Below, piece by piece: positions 6,144-8,931 of a stretch of 8,931 nucleotides of DNA; positions within the stretch are counted from its first letter, which is position 1; each line of letters begins with the position of its first letter. The notes beneath the pieces are model-generated. The model was not told where the DNA came from and searched no databases. It saw only the letters and a program-made list of their open reading frames with translations. The DNA is from Bacillota bacterium. GTDB lineage: Bacteria > Bacillota > Clostridia > Clostridiales > Clostridiaceae. The stretch lies in contig JAEZDX010000027.1 in assembly GCA_023417975.1 (NCBI GenBank), positions 1-8,931 of the forward strand, given 5' to 3'. The translations under genes and the position numbers were made by a program.

Positions 6144-7310
6144 ATGAAAAAGAATATATTTAATATATTAACACTTACATTGGCAGTTTCAGTATTTTTA
6201 AATTTTTCTATGATAGATGTAAAAGCTGAGGGGGATTCGCTAAATGTTGAAGCAAAATCGGCATTACTGGTTGAACCCTCTAATGGTAAAATTTTATATG
6301 AGAAGAATTCGCATGAAAAGTTTGCACCGGCTTCTGTTACAAAGATTATGACAATGCTGCTTGCAATGGAGGCGGTTGACAACGGCAAAATTAAACTCAC
6401 CGATAAGGTTACAGCAAGTGAGAATGCCAAGAAAATGGGTGGAAGTACAATGTTACTAGAGAATGGGGAAATAAGAACTGTGGAAGAATTGCTGAAGGGA
6501 ATAGCTATAGCTTCAGGAAATGATGCGGCTGTGGCAATGGCAGAATATCTCGGCGGCAGTGAAGCGTCTTTCGTAAAAATGATGAATGAACGTGCAGCAG
6601 GACTTGGAATGAAGGATACAACATTCAAAAACTGTACGGGACTTCCGGTGGAAGGTCATTTGACCAGTGCATATGATATATATATAATGTCCAGAGAGTT
6701 ACTTAAACACCCAAAGATTCTAAAATACAGCGGCACCTATATGGAGACTATTTCTGAAGGAAGGAAATCACCTATTGAGTTGGTTAACCATAATAAATTG
6801 GTGAGATTTTTTAAAGGCTGTGACGGATTGAAGACTGGGTTCACAGATGAAGCAAAATATTGTATATCAGCTACAGCTGAAAGAGATGGAGTAAGAATGT
6901 TGTCTGTAATTATGGGCGCACCTTCCTTCAAGATAAGAAATAGAGATGCAAGCATGCTGCTAAATTATGGTTTTTCTAAGTTCGAAAGTAAAAAGATTGC
7001 GGAGAAGGATTCGGATATAGAAAAAGTAACCTTGAATAAAAACGGGGATAAATTCTTTATGGTAAAGGCATATGAAGATCTTACCATAGTTGTGGAAAAG
7101 GGAAGCGAAAATAAGCTAGTGAAAAATGTTGTGATTGACAACAGTAAAAAAAGCTTTAAAAAAGGCGAAGTTATCGGATACTGTGAGTACAACAATAATG
7201 GAGAATTGGTTGGCAAGGTTAAAATATATAGTGACAGAGACATAAAGAAATCGGGCTTTTTCGAAAATTTAAAGTTCAATTTTAAAAATTTATTTAAACA
7301 GGCCATTTAA
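6144..7310 (+). CDS. dacF: Secreted D-alanyl-D-alanine carboxypeptidase (DacF/PBP5 type)
   Basis: This enzyme removes the terminal D-Ala from peptidoglycan stem peptides outside the membrane and so limits cross-linking. The 388-residue product has a signal peptide (about 1-28, likely cut after VKA). It then has the S11 peptidase domain with all three penicillin-binding motifs: SVTK (Ser64 nucleophile, Lys67), SGN (124-126) and KTG (230-232). A beta-rich PBP5-type C-terminal domain follows (about 285-365). The end, GFFENLKFNFKNLFKQAI, looks like the amphipathic helix that anchors such enzymes to the membrane. The start ATG 6144 follows AGGAGG (6131-6136) at 7-base spacing. The frame is open further upstream but crosses a terminator. 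Neighbours suggest a role in sporulation, but DacA, DacB and DacF subtypes cannot be told apart here; the symbol is tentative. Confidence 0.92.
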   Translation: MKKNIFNILTLTLAVSVFLNFSMIDVKAEGDSLNVEAKSALLVEPSNGKILYEKNSHEKFAPASVTKIMTMLLAMEAVDNGKIKLTDKVTASENAKKMGGSTMLLENGEIRTVEELLKGIAIASGNDAAVAMAEYLGGSEASFVKMMNERAAGLGMKDTTFKNCTGLPVEGHLTSAYDIYIMSRELLKHPKILKYSGTYMETISEGRKSPIELVNHNKLVRFFKGCDGLKTGFTDEAKYCISATAERDGVRMLSVIMGAPSFKIRNRDASMLLNYGFSKFESKKIAEKDSDIEKVTLNKNGDKFFMVKAYEDLTIVVEKGSENKLVKNVVIDNSKKSFKKGEVIGYCEYNNNGELVGKVKIYSDRDIKKSGFFENLKFNFKNLFKQAI

Positions 7311-7352
7311 AGCTTGTAAGTTGAATTTATATGCATATTGAAATTTAATAAC

Positions 7353-7408
7353 GTCATCTTAGGGAGTATAAGAGAAGATTTAGCTTCCTAAGGTGATTTT
7401 TATTTTTA
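7353..7408 (+). terminator. Rho-independent terminator of the carboxypeptidase gene
   Basis: TCATCTTAGGGAG (7354-7366) pairs with CTTCCTAAGGTGA (7384-7396) at all 13 positions, two of them G-T. The loop is 17 bases and the stem runs into TTTTTATTTTT (7397-7407). It sits 44 bases after the dacF-like stop and separates it from scpA. Confidence 0.85.
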
Positions 7409-7535
7409 ATTTGTATATCCATAAGCGTGAAAATTTTATAGAATTTATTGTTTATTAATGATATATTATTTATGTGCATTTTCAAATACAGTACCAGAGA
7501 TTTTAGTATTTAACTTTGTGTTAGGAGGTAATTAA

Positions 7536-8294
7536 GTGGAGTATAATGTAAAAATATCTCAATTAAATTTTGATGGACCCTTTGATCTCCTTCTACACCT
7601 TATAAAAAAGAATGAGATGGATATTTATAATATTAAAATATATGAGGTAACAAACCAATATATAGATTACTTGAAGCAGATGAAAGAAATTGATCTTGAA
7701 ATAACTTCAGAATTCATAGTTGTAGCCGCAACACTGTTGGAAATAAAGTCCAGGCTGCTTCTCCCGAAAGCAAATGATAAAAAAGGGGAAGAGGATGAAG
7801 TGGACCCAAGGCAACAGCTTATAGAAAAGCTTATTGAATATAAAAGATTTAAAGCTGCTGCAGCATTCTTTAAGAGCAGAATGAAAGATATGGGATATAT
7901 GTTCTCAAAAAAGCCCGAAATAATTGATGATAAACCGCATGAAGTTGATAATATGGATTTGCTGAAAAATATAACAATGCTTGATTTGTATAATATTTAT
8001 AATGACGTCCTTAACAGATATAAGGGTAAGATAAATGAAAATAACACCCTGCTAGACCATATACCTATAGATAAATTTAAGATTGAAGACAAAATGGTTG
8101 AATTAAGTACAAGAATTACTTTGGGAAGTAAGAGCAGATTTACTGAAATAATATCAGGATACACAAGTAAAATAGAGAAGGTCGTAGTGTTCCTTGCTTT
8201 GCTGGAATTGATACGAATTAGAAATATAAGAGTTTTTCAAGAAAGCAACTTTAAAGAAATATTTATAGAGAGGGTCGAAGTTAATGAACAGTGA
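7536..8294 (+). CDS. scpA: ScpA, kleisin subunit of the SMC condensin
   Basis: ScpA bridges the two heads of the SMC dimer and recruits ScpB, forming the complex that compacts and separates replicated chromosomes. The 252-residue protein has the family's usual length. The N-terminal helical domain that binds the SMC neck opens with LNFDGPFDLLLHLI (10-23) and includes LEIKSRLLLP (68-77). A charged linker (about 78-92) leads to the ScpB-binding middle. The C-terminal winged helix for the SMC head is about 200-250, with VVFLALLELIR (217-227). The start is GTG 7536, behind AGGAGG (7523-7528) at 7-base spacing. The gene overlaps scpB by 11 bases, so the two are one translationally linked unit. No clear promoter was found in 7409-7535, although one is expected after the terminator. 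Confidence 0.97.
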   Translation: MEYNVKISQLNFDGPFDLLLHLIKKNEMDIYNIKIYEVTNQYIDYLKQMKEIDLEITSEFIVVAATLLEIKSRLLLPKANDKKGEEDEVDPRQQLIEKLIEYKRFKAAAAFFKSRMKDMGYMFSKKPEIIDDKPHEVDNMDLLKNITMLDLYNIYNDVLNRYKGKINENNTLLDHIPIDKFKIEDKMVELSTRITLGSKSRFTEIISGYTSKIEKVVVFLALLELIRIRNIRVFQESNFKEIFIERVEVNEQ

Positions 8295-8928
8295 CGATAT
8301 GCTTCAAACAGAAATTAAAGAAGCTTCAGATAAGGAAAAGTATTTTTCTATATTGGAATCGGTTTTATTTGTAAGCGGAGAACCTATGAAACTAAAAAAT
8401 ATAGCAGAAATACTTGAATGCAGCAATAATTTTGCGAAAAAGTTATTGAAAGAAATGATGTTTATGTATGAGGAAAATAATAGGGGTATAAAGCTTGTAA
8501 ATATGAATGATGAATATCAGCTTGTTACAAAACCTTCAAATAGTGATTATGTCATTAAAATATTAAAAACAAGTGGTAGACAAGCCTTATCTCAAGCTTC
8601 TTTAGAAACCTTGGCTATCATAGCTTATAAACAGCCTATTACAAGAATAGATGTGGATGAAATAAGAGGAGTTAAGAGTGATAGCGCCGTGTCTAAGTTA
8701 TTGGAGAAAAAACTCATTAAAGAATCCGGAAGAATGGATGCACCTGGAAGACCCATTCTCTATACCACAACAGAGGAATTTTTGAAAAACTTTAATCTTC
8801 AAAACATAAAAGAGCTTCCATCACTGGAAAGTATAATGGAGGAGTTCATGGACGAGGCTTTCAATGAAAGCATAAATGAAATTGGTGCTCAAGCTGAAAA
8901 TAAGGAAATTGAAGAATATAAAGAATAA
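8284..8928 (+). CDS. scpB: ScpB, winged-helix subunit of the SMC condensin
   Basis: ScpB dimers bind the middle of ScpA and regulate the SMC ATPase ring. The 214-residue protein has two winged-helix domains: the first about 18-95 (SILESVLFVSGEP at 22-34), the second about 100-175 with the family signature LSQASLETLAIIAYKQPITR (102-121), then EIRGV and GRPILY. An acidic tail (about 180-214) follows, as is common. The ATG at 8284 lies inside the end of scpA in another frame, with GAGAGGG (8268-8274) as ribosome binding site at 9 bases. A later ATG at 8299 is less well placed. The stop is three bases before the window edge, so the gene is complete but what follows cannot be seen. Confidence 0.96.
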   Translation: MNSDDMLQTEIKEASDKEKYFSILESVLFVSGEPMKLKNIAEILECSNNFAKKLLKEMMFMYEENNRGIKLVNMNDEYQLVTKPSNSDYVIKILKTSGRQALSQASLETLAIIAYKQPITRIDVDEIRGVKSDSAVSKLLEKKLIKESGRMDAPGRPILYTTTEEFLKNFNLQNIKELPSLESIMEEFMDEAFNESINEIGAQAENKEIEEYKE

Positions 8929-8931
8929 GAG

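Noticed and set aside
6101..6628. Minus-strand open frame of 175 codons opposite the carboxypeptidase gene
   Set aside because: It is antisense to a well-supported gene, has low-complexity Ser/Phe/Ile content and no recognisable motif. The same holds for the other minus-strand frames opposite spoIVB and recN.
7409..7535. Promoter for scpA
   Set aside because: Several TATAAT-like strings occur, but none has a convincing -35 at 16-18 bases, so no site was annotated although one is expected.

Overview
The window reads as chromosomal DNA from an endospore-forming, AT-rich member of the Clostridia. The gene order is recN (3' end) - spoIVB - spo0A - spoIIM - small membrane ORF - xerD-like - dacF-like - scpA - scpB, all on the plus strand. 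This is a familiar housekeeping and sporulation neighbourhood of clostridia. Strong AGGAGG-type ribosome binding sites precede most genes. The genus cannot be fixed from the window. I see no phage genes, insertion sequence, CRISPR array, tRNA or rRNA.

Layout: 1-972 is the C-terminal part of the DNA repair ATPase RecN, followed by a hairpin terminator (1084-1114). A 402-base gap holds a second hairpin and a good candidate sigma-F promoter for spoIVB (1375-2604). SpoIVB is the forespore serine peptidase that triggers pro-sigma-K processing. A 516-base gap follows with two large imperfect hairpins. It then shows what looks like a complete spo0A control region: a sigma-A-type promoter, a 14-base palindrome and a sigma-H-type promoter whose -10 overlaps a perfect Spo0A box. 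spo0A (3121-3933) is intact. spoIIM (4161-4802) has a possible sigma-E promoter and is followed after two bases by a 75-codon membrane ORF. A XerD-family recombinase (5160-6041) comes next and ends at a very strong terminator (6059-6086). A secreted D,D-carboxypeptidase (6144-7310) ends at another terminator (7353-7408). The overlapping pair scpA/scpB (7536-8928) closes the window.

How the genes fit together: Spo0A starts sporulation. SpoIIM acts with SpoIID and SpoIIP in engulfment. SpoIVB signals from the forespore to the mother cell. The carboxypeptidase trims peptidoglycan, possibly in spore cortex or envelope. XerD, ScpA/ScpB and RecN belong to chromosome resolution, compaction and repair.

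The most unusual item is the XerD-like protein. It keeps the XerD length, its C-terminal HPRA and the nucleophilic tyrosine. However, three positions that are normally catalytic (Arg I, and the two His of the HxxR and LGH motifs) read Lys, Tyr and Tyr, each one transition from the canonical codon. The window is otherwise mostly conventional. The remaining observations concern non-coding structure around spo0A and spoIIM.
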